A stretch of DNA of 64,000 nucleotides. Origin: Gambelia wislizenii (taxonomy: Eukaryota > Chordata > Lepidosauria > Squamata > Crotaphytidae). The DNA lies in NCBI GenBank assembly GCA_030847615.1, contig JAUMIR010000002.1:239959809-240023808 (forward strand). The letters are read 5' to 3'. Position 1 is the first letter of the stretch. Each line of letters opens with the position of its first letter. Both the position numbers and the translations under genes were made by a program. Under the pieces are notes generated by a model. That model was given only the letters and a program-made list of their open reading frames with translations. It made no database searches and was not told where the DNA came from. Positions 44,461 to 54,360 of the stretch are shown here, piece by piece.

Positions 44461-44572
44461 CCACCTTTCCCAACCTTGTGCCCTTCAGATGTTGAATTAC
44501 AACCACCTGGGGTTGGTGGGTGTTCTAGGCCCACACATCTGGAGGGCCTCAGGTTGGGAAAGGCTGGCACAG
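44461..44572. mobile_element. Short hAT-like MITE
   Basis: CCTTTCCCAACCTTGTGCCC..CAGATG and CATCTGGAGGGCC..GGTTGGGAAAGG are inverted halves forming a hairpin of about 110 bp. Confidence 0.7.
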
Positions 44573-45417
44573 GCATTGCATGGCTCTTCCTTGAAATTCC
44601 TTCCTTGAAATTCCTTGCATGTCTCTGCCTTGAAATTCACATGGTGTGCCTGGCAAGAAAAGCGTATTATCCACTGTTTCAAATAAAATTAGGTATGCTA
44701 ATCAATGCACCTCGACCGTCAAATATGATATAGCTTCATTACCAGATTTCATAAATCAAATAATAAAATCCCCTCATTCTTAAAGGGGACATTGTACAGC
44801 ACCCTAGACTTAACTGTCCTAAAATGCCACAAACAGAATCCACTTTCTCATCAGACCATCAGAATGTATTTCCCACCTCAGTTCCAATAGAAATTGATTA
44901 TTTTATACATTGCCACAGTATGCCATCCTTTTAAGTACTGAGATGGGAGTGCATGATATCTGTCCCAATAACTTACAATATATGTAGTAGCCACTGTCAA
45001 TACCTTGATTACTTTTTCTGTATAAGTCTCAAGCATTTAAGATCTTTTGGTAACATAGTAAAAATGACTGCAGGTTCCATTGCCAAAAATATATGTGGAC
45101 CACAACTTAGAAATATCACATGCCAACATTGAATTTGCTTTGCCTTTTCCATGGAAAGGCATTCCATCATTGTCTGTTTTGCAACTTCCCTGCCCCTACC
45201 TCCTTCTCTCAGGTGGTCTCAATGTTCCCCTCGTGATCAAGTGATACACTTAAGTAAATTGAGGTTGGGGTGGGAGTGGCACATTTGGCCCTCAAGAGGT
45301 TTTGGACTTCACCTCCCAAAAGTCCCAGTTAGCATGGCCAAAGGCAAGGCCATCCCTACAATCACCAGCAGTAACTGGGAAAGCCAGAAATTAGGAAAAT
45401 AACCAGGCAAATAAATG
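44573..45417. other. No recognised feature
   Basis: AT-rich unique-looking sequence. No coding evidence. Confidence 0.4.
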
Positions 45418-45638
45418 AGAGCCTTATCACAATACACCATTATAGCATTATTATTCCACTTTAACTGCTATGGCTGCCTTCTGTGGAATTCTGGGTTTTT
45501 TTTTTCATTTAGTGAAGCTTAAGAGCTCTCTGGTTGAGAGTGCTAAATGCCCCTCCCTAAACTGCAAATCCCAAGATTCCAGAGGCGGGAGCCAAGTGGA
45601 ATAATAGTGCTATAACAGTGTAGTGTGATAAGGCCCTG
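45418..45638. mobile_element. Palindromic hAT-like MITE, copy 4
   Basis: AGCCTTATCACAATACACC and GGTGTAGTGTGATAAGGCCC-like right end (about 45618-45638). CTTTAACTGCTATGGCTGCC and GCAAATCCCAAGATTCC lie inside. Well-formed hairpin. Confidence 0.78.
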
Positions 45639-46371
45639 AGTCTTCAGCTGGCAGTGGAAACATCTGATACTCACAGTGGTGTCCAGTGGCTCCCATGTCA
45701 GAGGTGCAGTGCATCCACCCTGGGTCTTATTCTGGACTTTAAAAGAGCTATCCAAGCTGCTAGGCTCTAGCCCTCAAAATATGTTCAGCACCTTGGACAG
45801 TTCCTTTAAAGTCCAGAATTTTTATTCCACACGCCTGACAGGGAAGCCACTGGCTGCCGCTGCCACAGACATACTGGGAAGTCTATTCTGAATGATGGGT
45901 GCCAGCATGGAGAATGTTCTCCTCTGCAGCGTGGCCAAATGAACGTCACTAAGCTCACGCTATGGAACCAGGGCCTCTCCCTCAGGGTGTATGGAATGGG
46001 AAGTTCTACTGGGAAGATGATGGTCTCTCAGAGTGCATGCCTTGCCACACTTTTATCAGGATTCCCAGTCACAGAAAAAGTTTTACCCATGTTCAAGGGA
46101 ATGGGAATGAAGGTCTGAGACAGACTTCCCCATATGACATTGCGAGGCAGGAACAGATGGACAGGCTGGCATGTGTGGCATCATCCCTCCCATTTGTATT
46201 AGTCCATCTCCTTCCACATCCAAATGGGGTTCAGAATAATGACACTCTTACAGGACTTCTCAGACAACATGAGAATTTCCAAGCTGGGTCAAATTATTAG
46301 TCCACTATTCCACCTACTAAGACACCTGAGGGATGTTTGCAAGCAAAGCATAGTATGGTAGCAGCACGCAT

Positions 46372-46389
46372 CACACACACACACACACT
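46372..46389. repeat. (CA)n microsatellite
   Basis: Short uninterrupted CA run. The surrounding 45639-46466 has no other recognisable feature. Confidence 0.9.
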
Positions 46390-46466
46390 TACTTTTTCTT
46401 AATTTTCAAGGCCTGATATTCAAAGTTATTCCATTTCTTAATAGTGAAACCAAGTGTTGGTTATCA

Positions 46467-46819
46467 CAGTGGTTCCCAAACTTTAGTCCTCCAGATATTT
46501 TGGACCTCTGCTCTCAGAATTCCTGACTGTTGGCCAAGCTGGTTGGGAAGAGATTCCACCTAAATATTAGAAGAACTTCCTGACAGTAAGAGCTGTTCAA
46601 CAGTGGAATGTGCTGCCTCAGAGTACGGTGGAGTCTCCTTCTTTGGAGGTTTTTAAACAGGGGCTGGATGGCATCTGTTGGGAGTGCCTTGATTGTGTGT
46701 TCCTACATGGCAGGAGGTAGGACTGGGTGACCCTTGTGGTCTCTTCCAACTCTATGATTTTATAACATCTGGGAGCTGCCATCCAAAACACCTTGAGGGT
46801 CAAAGTCTGGGAACCACTG
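46467..46819. mobile_element. hAT-type MITE interrupted by a CR1
   Basis: Left end CAGTGGTTCCCAAACTT, right end AAAGTCTGGGAACCACTG. The flanks GGTTATCA (46459-46466) and GGTGATCA (46820-46827) are an 8-bp duplication with one mismatch, which fits hAT insertion. A CR1 3' fragment occupies 46542-46764. Confidence 0.9.
46542..46764 (+). mobile_element. CR1 LINE 3' end inside a hAT MITE
   Basis: AGATTCCACCTAAATATTAG, ACTTCCTGACAGTAAGAGC, GGATGGCATCTGTTGGGAG and CTTCCAACTCTATGATTTTA: the CR1 3' end in sense orientation. It is younger than the host MITE. Confidence 0.88.
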
Positions 46820-46871
46820 GGTGATCATGGTTACCACTGACATGAGGAACTGAGTTGTCAGGTAGCAGTTA

Positions 46872-47010
46872 GAGCAGGGAAAGGGAATCTTTGGTTTTCC
46901 AGATATTTTATACTACAATGCCCAGAATTTCTTGCAATTGGCTGTGCTTAGTGGGGCTGGTAGGCCTGGTAGGCCAAAACATCTGGACATTCAAAAGTTC
47001 CCCCAACCCA
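46872..47010. mobile_element. Short hAT-like MITE
   Basis: AGGGAAAGGGAATCTTTGG..CCAGATATTTTA and CCAAAACATCTGGACATTC..AAAGTTCCC are inverted halves around a CAATTGGCTGTGC centre. Eroded. Confidence 0.5.
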
Positions 47011-47089
47011 CCCTAAGAGTCCTAAGGGCAGGGGTGGTGATCATGCAGCCCTCTATATGGGTCAGGATGTAGGAACAAAACAGGTGAAA

Positions 47090-47285
47090 CCCAGCCTCAA
47101 TTCCCTACTCAAATGTGAAGCTCACAGTCTGGTCTGGGGCCAGCCCATCCCACTCTCACTCCCACTCTCTCATTCTGTCAGCCTAACCTACTTTACAGGG
47201 CTGTTGCATGTAGAAAATAGAGGGGGAGGCAGACGAATACATTCTATCTTGACATTCCTGATGGACAAGAAGGAAATAAATGCAA
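47090..47285 (+). mobile_element. tRNA SINE with LINE-type tail (decayed)
   Basis: AAATGTGAAGCTCACAGTC, TGTCAGCCTAACCTACTTTAC and AGGGCTGTTGCATG mirror the tail of related SINEs. The head is poorly preserved. Confidence 0.45.
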
Positions 47286-47296
47286 TGGTACCTAAA

Positions 47297-47525
47297 TACC
47301 CTAAAGGCACCAGATCCCATCTGATCTTGAAAGTTAAGCAGGATCAGGCCTGGTTAGTACTTGGATGGGAGCCTGCCAATGAATACCAGGTGTTGTAGGC
47401 AATACAGTATTTCAGAGGGAGGGACTGTCAAAACCACTTCTGAAAATTCCTTGCTGGAGAAAATCCTATGAAATACTCATGGACTCGCCATAAGTTAACA
47501 GTTGACTTGAAAGCATACACATATA
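47297..47525 (+). mobile_element. 5S-Sauria SINE
   Basis: CCTAAAGGCACCAGATCCCA, CTGATCTTGAAAGTTAAGC, GGTTAGTACTTGGATGGGAG, the 5S-type head. Then AGAGGGAGGGACTG and a tail with GTTGACTTGAAAGC. Confidence 0.9.
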
Positions 47526-48450
47526 AAGACATAAATATATTGAAAACATATATGCACACACACACACATCTAGGGGAAATACAACATCCTGAAGGATGGA
47601 AAAGCATGTGTGGAGCTCTCCCCATTCTTTCTATGGGCCTTCTCTTAGCATGGCCATCTCACCATGCTAAAGGGCAAAGTATAGCCTCCCTGGCCAGACA
47701 GCTGGCTGGCAGCCAAGATTTTTACAACTGCCATGAAAGGTTTTATAGCCTGTTTTATAGCCTGCCATGAACAGTCCTTATAAACAAAACAAAAGTGGAA
47801 ATAAATACAGAGGGATGTCTGAGAGGAGGTGCGGAATGGAGCCTGGGCTGGCTTTAACTTCTGCATTTTGTCAACTAGATAACAACCTTAAGGTTACACT
47901 GCTGCCACTTAGCAGATCTTCAGAGTGAAAAGTTTCAGACAGAAAGTCCCCAAGGTACAGTGATTAAAGGGCCTGATAGAGCATGTCAGAAATCAAACCA
48001 AAGAAAAGCCACTGTAAAAATTAGACTCAGCCTCCCTGAAAGATACTTAAGCCACAGCACAAGGGGAGAAAGTAGGAAAAAAAACAGTTTTCCATCCAGC
48101 GCTGGTCCTAACATTAATGCAGTTTTTAGGGGGAGCAACCCACCTCCTGCATCAGAATTTGGAATAGTACTGCTGGGTCACAAAGTGGCAGTCGTTTCAT
48201 TTATCATTATACAATATACTATCCAGAGAAGGAGAGTCCTCTGGGTTTCCTAAGCTTGGTACTAAAATGCATTAAGATTCTACAAAAGGTTGTCATGGAT
48301 GAGCACATGCCTTGGTCCATCCCAAGAAGGAGCCCAATGCTGGCTCCCATGGCATCCTTGTCCTTCTGCTCCTTGCTGCTCATGCCTGATTGCCTACCTC
48401 TTACAAGCCAGTAAGGTGAAACAGACTTTTCCTTCCTGGCAGCCACAAGG

Positions 48451-48672
48451 ATGAGCCAGCATGGTGTAGTGGCTAAGCATTGGCCTATGGCTCTGGTAGC
48501 CAGGGTTCAAATCCCCCCATAGACATGGAAACCCACTGAATGACCATGAGCAAATCACACTCTCTCACTCTCTCAGTTTCCAAGGAAGGCAAAGACAACC
48601 CCCACTCAAACAAATCTTGCCAAGAAAAACCCAAGTCAGAAATGACTTGAATGTACACAACAAAAACAACAA
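48451..48672 (+). mobile_element. tRNA-derived SINE
   Basis: CATGGTGTAGTGGCTAAGC head, GGGTTCAAATCC B box, GGAAACCCACTGAATGACC, AAATCTTGCCAAGAAAAACC and AGAAATGACTTGAATG with a CAACAAAAACAACAA tail. Confidence 0.88.
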
Positions 48673-49084
48673 GTAATAGCCTCCAGGTGGTCCTAGCAGG
48701 GTAGGAGAGCATATCACACCAACCACTGACAACTGTGGGATGAGCCCCTTGCACCCCACTATTGGGCACTGTTAGGTGCAGACCTGCTCCTGGCACATGC
48801 AGCTCTGCCCTCCAAGAGAGGGGCATGGCCAGGGGCCTCAGAAGTAACAGCTGCCACTGCATCCCCCCCCCCTGTTGAAATCTACTCAGGGGACTTTATT
48901 CTCCATCATGATAGGATTTTCCCTGATTCTGGCAAATGTTTGCTATTATGGACAAAGGCTGTTGGTTTTTTTCATCTACTAAGCCTATATTGGGTTTTTA
49001 TGCTTCTCTTTTATGGGACTGCTTTGTTTTAAAATGTTTTAAGTCCTTTGAGCAGTACAAATATCTTGGAACAGTGGGGTGCAG

Positions 49085-49490
49085 GTCATCTAAAACAAAG
49101 AATAAACATACCTCCAGGGTTTCACAGATAAAAACCAGGGGCCATGGGACCAAGCAACATCAGAGTGAGGTCAAAATGGTAAAAGTCATTATTGAGGAAG
49201 GACACACAAGCTAGGAAAGGCTGCAGCGGTTTGCTTTTGCCGAAATCTACTGAGAAGGGCAAGATCCTACCCACTCTTCTTCTTTTCCTCCCTCCCTCTG
49301 AGTTAATAGAGTGAAAACTAGTTTTGCACATTGAACTCAGTTTTCAGCAATTGAAATAAGTTGAGGATGAAAGGAGAAAGTTGGGGGAGAAAGAGAAACT
49401 GGGACAGTTTAAAAACAGCTGAAAATGTGGGACAGCTTAGGATTTATTGGGACTGACCTTGCCAAATCAAGACAGTTGGAGGGTATGAAT
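49085..49490 (+). mobile_element. CCTCCAACTGTCCC-type TIR repeat, copy 3
   Basis: Ends with AGACAGTTGGAGGGTATGAA, the inverted form of the CATACTCTCCAACTG terminus at 15388. Inner segments AGGACACACAAGCTAGG and AACTGGGACAGTTTAAAAAC match copy 2. Confidence 0.62.
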
Positions 49491-50014
49491 ATGCGATTAA
49501 AAACTGGACTCTCCACCTATACTACCTGTCATTCGTGTTGTGGAAGAACTGTACTGTAGTGACACAAAAAAACAGCCATCATTATCTGGGGCCTGAGATT
49601 CTATTGCAGAGGCTGGGAAACACTGAACCTCCAGAGCGTTTGGTCTTCAACCCCACAATCCCTTGCTGTTGGGTGTTGAAGGCCAAAACATCTAGAGGAT
49701 CAAAGCTTCCCTTCTCTATTGTTAAGTGGGAAAGGGAAACCAGTGCTTTCAGAATTTTTTATTCTCAACCTACTGGGCCATATAACTTCTAGGATATGCA
49801 AAATATGTTTGAAGGCTTTTGTGGAGAATGTTTACATACACACATACACACACACATACACACTATTTTACAAAGATGTTTCCCTCTGGCTCAGCTACAA
49901 GGTGTCAAAGAGTATATATGTGAGAGTAACCGGGTGAAATCTACAGCTTGCTCTGTTCCAGAGGTCAGATTATACAATCCTAATGGTTCCCTCCTGGCCC
50001 TGCAGTCTGTGAAT

Positions 50015-50115
50015 TATCACGGTATTAGAGGCTGAGAAACGAAGGCCCAGGGAGTTTGAATGGCTTGCCCATGCTCCTACCGCAAGTCAATGAGAGCTCT
50101 GGGAACCGTCTCCAT
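50015..50115 (-). mobile_element. Ancient MIR-like SINE fragment
   Basis: GAGGCTGAGAAACGAAGG..GAATGGCTTGCCCATG resembles the reverse of the MIR core, in which a CTTGGGCAAGT-like segment precedes the CAGTTT region. Highly diverged. Confidence 0.4.
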
Positions 50116-50794
50116 GCACGCCAGCCTTCTTGTTGCTTCCACTTGTTTCAAGCCCCTTTCACTATGCCACGGGATGCCACGCTTATTATTCAGGGGGCCT
50201 TTGGCACAGCCAAGGCACACGGGTGAAAAATGCAGTGGAATTAAAGCCTAATGATCTACGCACCCAGGTATTTCCCAGGAATGAATGACCAGCTGGGAGG
50301 ATCTGATAGACAAAGGAGCACTCATAGACCATTAACCCCAGGCACTCATTACTCCCTGGGATATATCCCATGCTGCAGCAGGGTCATCATTGCTATCACA
50401 GGCTGGATATAAAAATAAATCTGAGCATTTCAGAGAGAGAGAGAGAGAGACAGAAGCTCTGCAGTTTCAGCAGAGAACACACACACAAGGCCCAACTGGA
50501 GAACAAATGCCCTGTGCATAAATCCAGGCAGAGAGCCCCATCAAGCCATATCTAGGCTTTCCACAAATTAGGAGTCAGAGAAAGGGTGCACATAACAATG
50601 AGTCAGACAAGAGGTACAGCTTGCATGGCAGCAGCCAAAATATTGCAGGAAAGATGGGGCCCCACGGGTATGACTAGCATGCAAGAGAAAAAGAGAACTT
50701 GTTTGTTTTTTTGGGGGGGGGGGGTTCTATGATAAAAATTGGGCCATACCTAGTGTAGGTATTAATGCTAGCAAACCTTGCTGCATTAAGCCTA
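50116..50794. other. Unique-looking stretch
   Basis: A (GA)n run is at 50432-50450 and a G-run near 50711-50723. The part 50130-50360 is CpG-bearing and non-repetitive but shows no exon. Confidence 0.35.
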
Positions 50795-51025
50795 AACATC
50801 CTAAAGGCACCATGTCCCATCTGATCTTGGAAGCTAATCAGGGTCAGCCCTGGTTAGTATTTGGTTGGGAGTCCGCCAACTAATACCAGGTGCTATGGGA
50901 TATATTTCAGAGGAAGGAACTGGCAAAACCACCTCTGACTATTCCTTGCCTAGGAAAACCCTATGAAATTCATGGGATTGCCATAAATCAGTAGGTCAGT
51001 AGTAACTATGAATATGTATGAAAAT
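50795..51025 (+). mobile_element. 5S-Sauria SINE
   Basis: CCTAAAGGCACCATGTCCCA, CTGATCTTGGAAGCTAATC, GGTTAGTATTTGGTTGGGAG and CCTCTGACTATTCCTTGCC, the family order. Confidence 0.9.
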
Positions 51026-51096
51026 CTTTTCCCAAGTCAAACCAGGGGTCTCTTTTTCTCAAGCACAGCCTAGTCCACTGCTCTCCAAGCCTCTAG

Positions 51097-51247
51097 GGGG
51101 CATCCGCACTAGAGAAATAATCCAGGTTGAAATGGGATTATTTCCATGGCTCCTTCCTATGGAATTCTGGGATTTGTAATTTGGTGAGGCACCAGCACTC
51201 TTTGTCAGAGAAGGCTAAAGACCTTGTAAAACCCGGATTATTTGTGT
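51097..51247. mobile_element. Palindromic hAT-like MITE (different subfamily)
   Basis: GGGGGCATCCGCACTAGAG, AATAATCCAGGTTG at left and CCCGGATTATTTGTGTC, ATGTGGATTCCCC at right are inverted. The centre has TTCCTATGGAATTCTGGG as in the TATAGCAC family. Confidence 0.62.
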
Positions 51248-51364
51248 CATGTGGATTCCCCTTGATCACAAGCCCATTTGTTCACTTTCCCTAGTGTAAC
51301 CTTCCCCAACAGCATAGAATCCAAAGAAATAGCCCTTTTAGTCTGTTGTACCATTGAAAAGGCA

Positions 51365-51512
51365 TAAAGGAACCCTGCAGCACCTTTGGGACTAACTGAG
51401 AAAAAAGACATTTCTAGCATGAACTTTTGCAGAATATAGCCCACAAGTGTCTTTTCCCCAGTTTCTTAGAAATTTCTTTTCCCCAGTTAGTCTCAAAGGT
51501 GATACTGGATTT
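51365..51512. repeat. Fold-back repeat, relative of 26391-27122
   Basis: CCTGCAGCACCTTTGGGACTAACTG (left) and CAGTTAGTCTCAAAGGTGATACTGG (right), quoted here as 51371-51395 and 51484-51508, are inverted. On the minus strand AAAAGTTCATGC remains where GAAAGCTCATGC would be expected, and the CTGATGA half is lost. Confidence 0.55.
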
Positions 51513-51650
51513 TATTTATTTATTTATTTATTTATACCCCGCTCTTCAGCCACAAGGCTATCAGAGCGGCTTACAAAAATTGTTTTAAGCAATAGCTATT
51601 TACGCATCTACACTGCATTAAACAGTTTCCAATGTGTGTTAGCTAATTTT
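51513..51650 (-). mobile_element. Sauria-type SINE 3' fragment with (ATTT)n
   Basis: TTTATTTATACCCCGCTCTT, CAGCCACAAGGCTATCAGAG, CTACACTGCATTAAACAG and GTGTGTTAGCTAATTTTA match the 3' half of 29388-29645. Confidence 0.78.
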
Positions 51651-52091
51651 ATGTCTTCCCCAATGGGGCACCCTTTAGCTGAGCAGGGAGCACATATTCC
51701 ACCATCCCCAGCTAGCATGCCCAATAGTTGGGCTGGCAGCGGATGATGAGATATTGTAGGATTTGAGAGGTCCAGGTTCAGCTCCCTACTGAGGTATGAA
51801 ACTTAAGATTCTTTCAGATTGCTCTAAAGAACATAACATGAGTTCTCACCACACAGGGCCTTGGTTTTGCTGGTTGTTATAACCTTTGTGTCTACACATT
51901 CCATTCTGGAGGTGGGGGTGTGTCTGTCAACTTCTTGGACCTGCACCTCAGCTCTTCCAAAGGTGTTTTTCTTTCTTCTTTTTTTAAATGGAGCATAATT
52001 TTATAAGGTGCCCCCTGGTTTGAAAAGCAAATTTTCTCCTCCCTCAATTTTTAAAAACTTTTTTGTTAGATTTATTGTGTTGTAGCAGAAA

Positions 52092-52129
52092 AGTGCCATT
52101 TCACTGGTGTTCTGATGCACTATAACTCT
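52092..52129 (+). repeat. 38-bp perfect inverted repeat, left copy
   Basis: AGTGCCATTTCACTGGTG..CTATAACTCT is the exact reverse complement of 53204-53241, 1.07 kb away. Confidence 0.9.
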
Positions 52130-52369
52130 AATTTTTTAAAAAGAGAGAGGGGTGGAAAAGAAAAGGAATTGCCTTGGAAATTATTATTATATTTATTTAC
52201 TAGGTATATCCAGTGTAACATACACCGTTAACTACATATATAAAATGCTTTAGTATGTTTCCATTTCCACTCTGCTGACTGGCCAATTAGGAAACATGTC
52301 AAGAGTATGATCATTTGACGCATTGATATATAACCTTTCAAGTCAACTATAATAGCTAGTTTCATGCCG

Positions 52370-52625
52370 AGACCCTCTGCTGCTGCCATGCAACCGTGCA
52401 TACATATACTACGCTACACACAGACCATGTGCTCTTAAGATACAAGGGCCCCTCCATCGCCTCCATGCAACTGCACATACACAGATATACCATGCCACAC
52501 ACACACACTTCACATGTGCTAGGATGCAAGAGCCCCTCCGCTGCCGCCATGCAATCGCACAAACACACAAACCTCCCATGCTACACACACTATGCTCTCA
52601 TGCTACACACACTACACAATCCCCC
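52370..52625 (+). repeat. Tandem repeat of about 80 bp, three units
   Basis: Each unit has GCCCCTCYRYYGCYKCCATG, then CAAYYGCACAWACAC and CATGTGCTARGATRCAAGAG. Units start near 52372, 52450 and 52530. CA-rich; degenerating at the right end. Confidence 0.7.
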
Positions 52626-52637
52626 TGTCCCATGTGT

Positions 52638-53045
52638 CAGAATGCACAGAGAAGCTATTGAAATCCACAAACAGATGGACAACTTCAACAGGAAAGAAGA
52701 AACCCTTAAAGTAAACAAAGTTTGGCTACCAGTCCTGAAAAACACCAAAATCAAAATTCAACACATGCAAATGAACTCCACCCAGGGACAGGGGGATTTC
52801 TAGCAGATAATGAACCATTAGCCAAACAGACACCAATCCTCCTTGAATCTCTCTCCCCCCCAGGAACTACCCATTCAAATACACAAATTTACATATCCTC
52901 TCCAACAGGGACTCACAGTATATAAACCCCATACACCCCTACGCCACCATTCTCTGAAGATGCCAGCCACAGATGCAGGAGAAACGTCAGGAAAAAACTC
53001 TTCCAGAACACGGCCTCACAGCCCATAAAAAAACCACAGAAAACC
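52638..53045 (+). pseudogene. Penelope-like retroelement tail with hammerhead-like motif
   Basis: The frame 52396-52803 contains RMHREAIEIHKQMDNFNRKE and VNKVWLPVLKN, which I recognise as the usual last residues of Penelope-type GIY-YIG proteins in reptiles. The following UTR runs into CTGAAGA (52954-52960), a TGCCAGCC..GCAGGA segment and GAAACGTC (52981-52988), then CTCTTCCAGAACACGG. The same UTR appears as a fold-back at 27166-27339. Upstream coding is replaced by the tandem repeat. Confidence 0.6.
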
Positions 53046-53189
53046 TAAAAAAAACATCTTGTTAAAAATCCACAGGATGCAATAGTTAAACCAAGATTAA
53101 ACATTCAAAATATTTAAAACCAGATCAAAACATATATCATTACACAAGTACACACACACCCCAACACAACAATTAGCAAGATCCAGTAC

Positions 53190-53735
53190 ATTGTTTTGGT
53201 GAGAGAGTTATAGTGCATCAGAACACCAGTGAAATGGCACTTCATCAAATGCCTGTCAAAAGAGAAAAGTCTTTACTTGCCTGCAGAAGGAAAATAGGGA
53301 GGGTGCCAGTTTAACTTCTCTGGGAAGGGAGTTTCAGCGCCTGAGGACAGCCACTGAGAAAGCTCTCTCTTGTGTTTCTACCAGTTGAAATTTCTAAATA
53401 CTCTTCAAAGGAAACCCCATGTAGAGTGTCTTACAGTAATCTAGCTGGGATGTAACTAAGGCATGTGTCACTGTGGCCAGGTCTGACACAGGCACAGCTG
53501 GCGCACAAGCTTTAACTGTGCAAATGCACTCCTGGCCACCACTGAAACTTGAGCTTCCAGGCTCAAAGTTGAATCCAAGAACAAACCCAAACTGCAGACC
53601 TGCATCATCAGGGGGAGTGTTACCCCATCCAACAGAAGCCCAATACCTACTCCCTGGTCTGTCTTTTGGCCAACCAGGAGCACTCTATCTTGTCCGGATT
53701 AAGTTTCAATTTGTTTACCTTCTTCCGATTAATTA
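53190..53735 (-). pseudogene. L2-type LINE ORF2 C-terminal fragment
   Basis: The minus-strand frame 53683-53468 encodes DGVTLPLMMQVCSLGLFLDS and AQVSVVARSAFAQLKLVRQL. Immediately upstream, in another frame, is VNKLKLNPDKIECSW. This is the post-palm region of L2-type reverse transcriptase. The 3' side (53280-53400) is the AGGGAGTTTCAGCGCC region shared with 43200-43330. Confidence 0.85.
53204..53241 (-). repeat. 38-bp perfect inverted repeat, right copy
   Basis: Exact reverse complement of 52092-52129. A related shorter match is at 8341-8374. Confidence 0.9.
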
Positions 53736-53778
53736 AAAATGAAGGAATTAAAAAGAAACCCACACAAGGGTGTGAATA

Positions 53779-53975
53779 CAGGAGATCCTCCATATCCATG
53801 GGGGTTTGGTTCCAAAGCTGCGCACAGATAGCAAAAATTGCAGGTGGTAGAGTCCCATATTAACCAATGGGAGCAGCCATTTTAAGTATGGGCACTGTCA
53901 TTTTAGGTATGCAGTGACGATCTGTAGATGCTAAAATACGTGGATACTGAATCCAAAGATATAGAGGGTCCACTG
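53779..53975. mobile_element. Pogo/Tigger-like MITE
   Basis: CAGGAGATCCTCCATATCC and GATATAGAGGGTCCACTG at TA targets (TA before and TA after). About 197 bp; contains GGATACTGAATCC. Confidence 0.78.
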
Positions 53976-54221
53976 TAAAATGTTGCAGCTAGTGCTGGGA
54001 ATCACCAGAAAATAGTCCAGGGGAATAGAAACAGTATTTGGATATCTGGAAAAAATAGAGAATTACAGCAACAAATACCAGAAACTCCAGCACCTCCCAA
54101 CATATTTGCCTCCTCTGGAGCAACCATTGGGACCTGGCACTCTTTCTCAGCCAGTTCTGCCCAACCTCTAGGAGTCTTTCGGGCCCAATTTTCCATCCTC
54201 CTAACCTAGCAGGTAGAGATC

Positions 54222-54360
54222 TCTGTCAATCCTTGTTTATGCGGATGATGTGATACTTCTCTCTTTAACCTGCATTGGCCTGTGGTGATTATTAAGAGCT
54301 CTGGGTAGTTATTGCAAAACTAAAAAGTTAGTAATTAACTACAATAAGTCCGAAGTCCTA
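54222..54360 (+). pseudogene. LINE reverse transcriptase palm fragment (YADD), left part
   Basis: 54232-54360 reads ILVYADDVILLSLTCIGLW, stop, LLRALGSYCKTKKLVINYN and KSEVL. YADD is the catalytic box of non-LTR reverse transcriptase, and the spacing to NYNKSEV is normal. The protein frame is broken by one stop, then by the insertion that starts at 54361, and resumes at 55727. Confidence 0.85.
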
